In this document: positions 63,683-64,000 of the stretch, piece by piece
Layout of the letters: each line of letters starts with the position of its first letter
Position numbering within the stretch: the first letter of the stretch is position 1
Source of the DNA: Solirubrobacter soli DSM 22325
Lineage (GTDB): Bacteria > Actinomycetota > Thermoleophilia > Solirubrobacterales > Solirubrobacteraceae
Length of the DNA stretch: 64,000 nucleotides
Reading direction: 5' to 3'
NCBI RefSeq assembly: GCF_000423665.1
Contig: NZ_AUIK01000035.1
Span: 1-64,000 of the forward strand
Position numbers and translations under genes: made by a program
Notes under the pieces: generated by a model
Told to the model about the DNA's origin: nothing
Database searches by the model: none
Seen by the model: the letters and a program-made list of their open reading frames with translations, nothing else

Positions 63683-64000
63683 GCATCGCCACGACTGCAT
63701 TTGCGGCCGCGTTGGAGCGCCTGGACGCGCAGGACTACGACCCGCCCCAGCGGCGACCCGCCTATGACGTCTTCGGGCCGCCGCCCACCCCGCTGCCGGC
63801 CCTGGGCGGGCTCCCGAAGACCGGGGCGATCGCGCACGCCGCCCGCGCGCTCGACACCGGCGAGAGCACGTGCGTCGAGCTGACCGAGCTCGCGCTGGCG
63901 CGGATCGCCCAGGACGAGTGGACCGCGTTCGTCGAGGTCTGCGCCGAGGCCGCGCTGGCCGAGGCTGCAGCGCGCGACGCCGAGCTGCGCGCCGGCAAGC
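63679..64000 (+). CDS. Amidase-signature-family protein, 3'-truncated by the window edge
   Basis: 107 residues visible from ATG 63679. After a proline-rich leader (RRPAYDVFGPPPTPLPALGG) the sequence GAIAHAARALDTGESTCVEL, TELALARIAQDEWTAFVEVC, AEAALAEAAARDAELRAGK follows the N-terminal helices of GatA/AtzF-type amidases. The catalytic Lys-Ser-Ser region lies beyond the window. With DUF1116 and urease nearby, an amide or allophanate-like substrate is plausible but not shown. Confidence 0.8.
   Translation, partial: MSIATTAFAAALERLDAQDYDPPQRRPAYDVFGPPPTPLPALGGLPKTGAIAHAARALDTGESTCVELTELALARIAQDEWTAFVEVCAEAALAEAAARDAELRAGK

Overview
This is a very GC-rich window of about 64 kb with short intergenic gaps, many GTG starts and many 4-base start/stop overlaps. 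Together with the domain repertoire (RpoD-like and ECF sigma factors, serine/threonine kinase and nucleotide-cyclase AAA-TPR regulators, secreted HYR, RTX, CARDB and RCC1 proteins) this fits a soil actinobacterium. A Solirubrobacterales-like (Thermoleophilia) lineage is my inference; there is no rRNA or other phylogenetic marker here. I see no tRNA, rRNA or CRISPR array.

Layout. 1-3.6 kb: the 3' end of an unknown gene, then a nested mobile element in which an IS110-family element sits inside the transposase gene of an IS256-family element. 3.8-7.6 kb: a lipoprotein, a cupredoxin remnant, a divergent hsp20/sigma-factor pair and a small helical protein. 7.7-9.9 kb: a LOV-GGDEF-EAL-DICT photoreceptor-like c-di-GMP protein. 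9.9-11 kb: about 1 kb without a gene, holding a duplicated hairpin element. 11-18.8 kb: secreted beta-propeller and Ig-like proteins around a DrrAB-type ABC exporter and a SAM methyltransferase.

18.8-26.6 kb is the most unusual locus. One minus-strand run of overlapping genes encodes a small membrane protein, a class III nucleotide cyclase fused to AAA and TPR domains, a ferritin-like VioB-type protein, a protein of unknown family, a berberine-bridge-type FAD oxidase and a Crp-family regulator that keeps the cyclic-nucleotide contact residues. A near-identical 16-bp palindrome (CATGTCG-TT-CGACATG type) lies before the first gene and before the secreted-protein gene that follows the regulator; a paralogue of that secreted protein is divergent from the first gene. 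I read this as a cyclic-nucleotide circuit wired to a redox or biosynthetic operon.

27-36.5 kb: a lipoprotein, two-component systems (including a kinase with an eroded ATP site beside an intact divergent kinase), glycine-rich and RTX secreted proteins and an ECF sigma factor. 36.5-48.7 kb: two transport/hydrolase units with TetR repressors (NCS1 permease plus ureohydrolase, with a frameshift; APC permease plus amidohydrolase, with twin operators), a decayed chitinase and a kinase-AAA-TPR regulator. 48.7-53.6 kb: tandem secreted paralogues and two small secreted proteins. 53.6-56.6 kb: a coupled esterase, esterase and ATP-grasp operon. 56.7-64 kb: a complete urease operon ureABCFGD, a methyltransferase and the start of a DUF1116, GntR and amidase operon, suggesting scavenging of urea or amide nitrogen.

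Many starts lie 6-9 bases after a TAnnnT box with no Shine-Dalgarno sequence, so leaderless transcription is probably common here.
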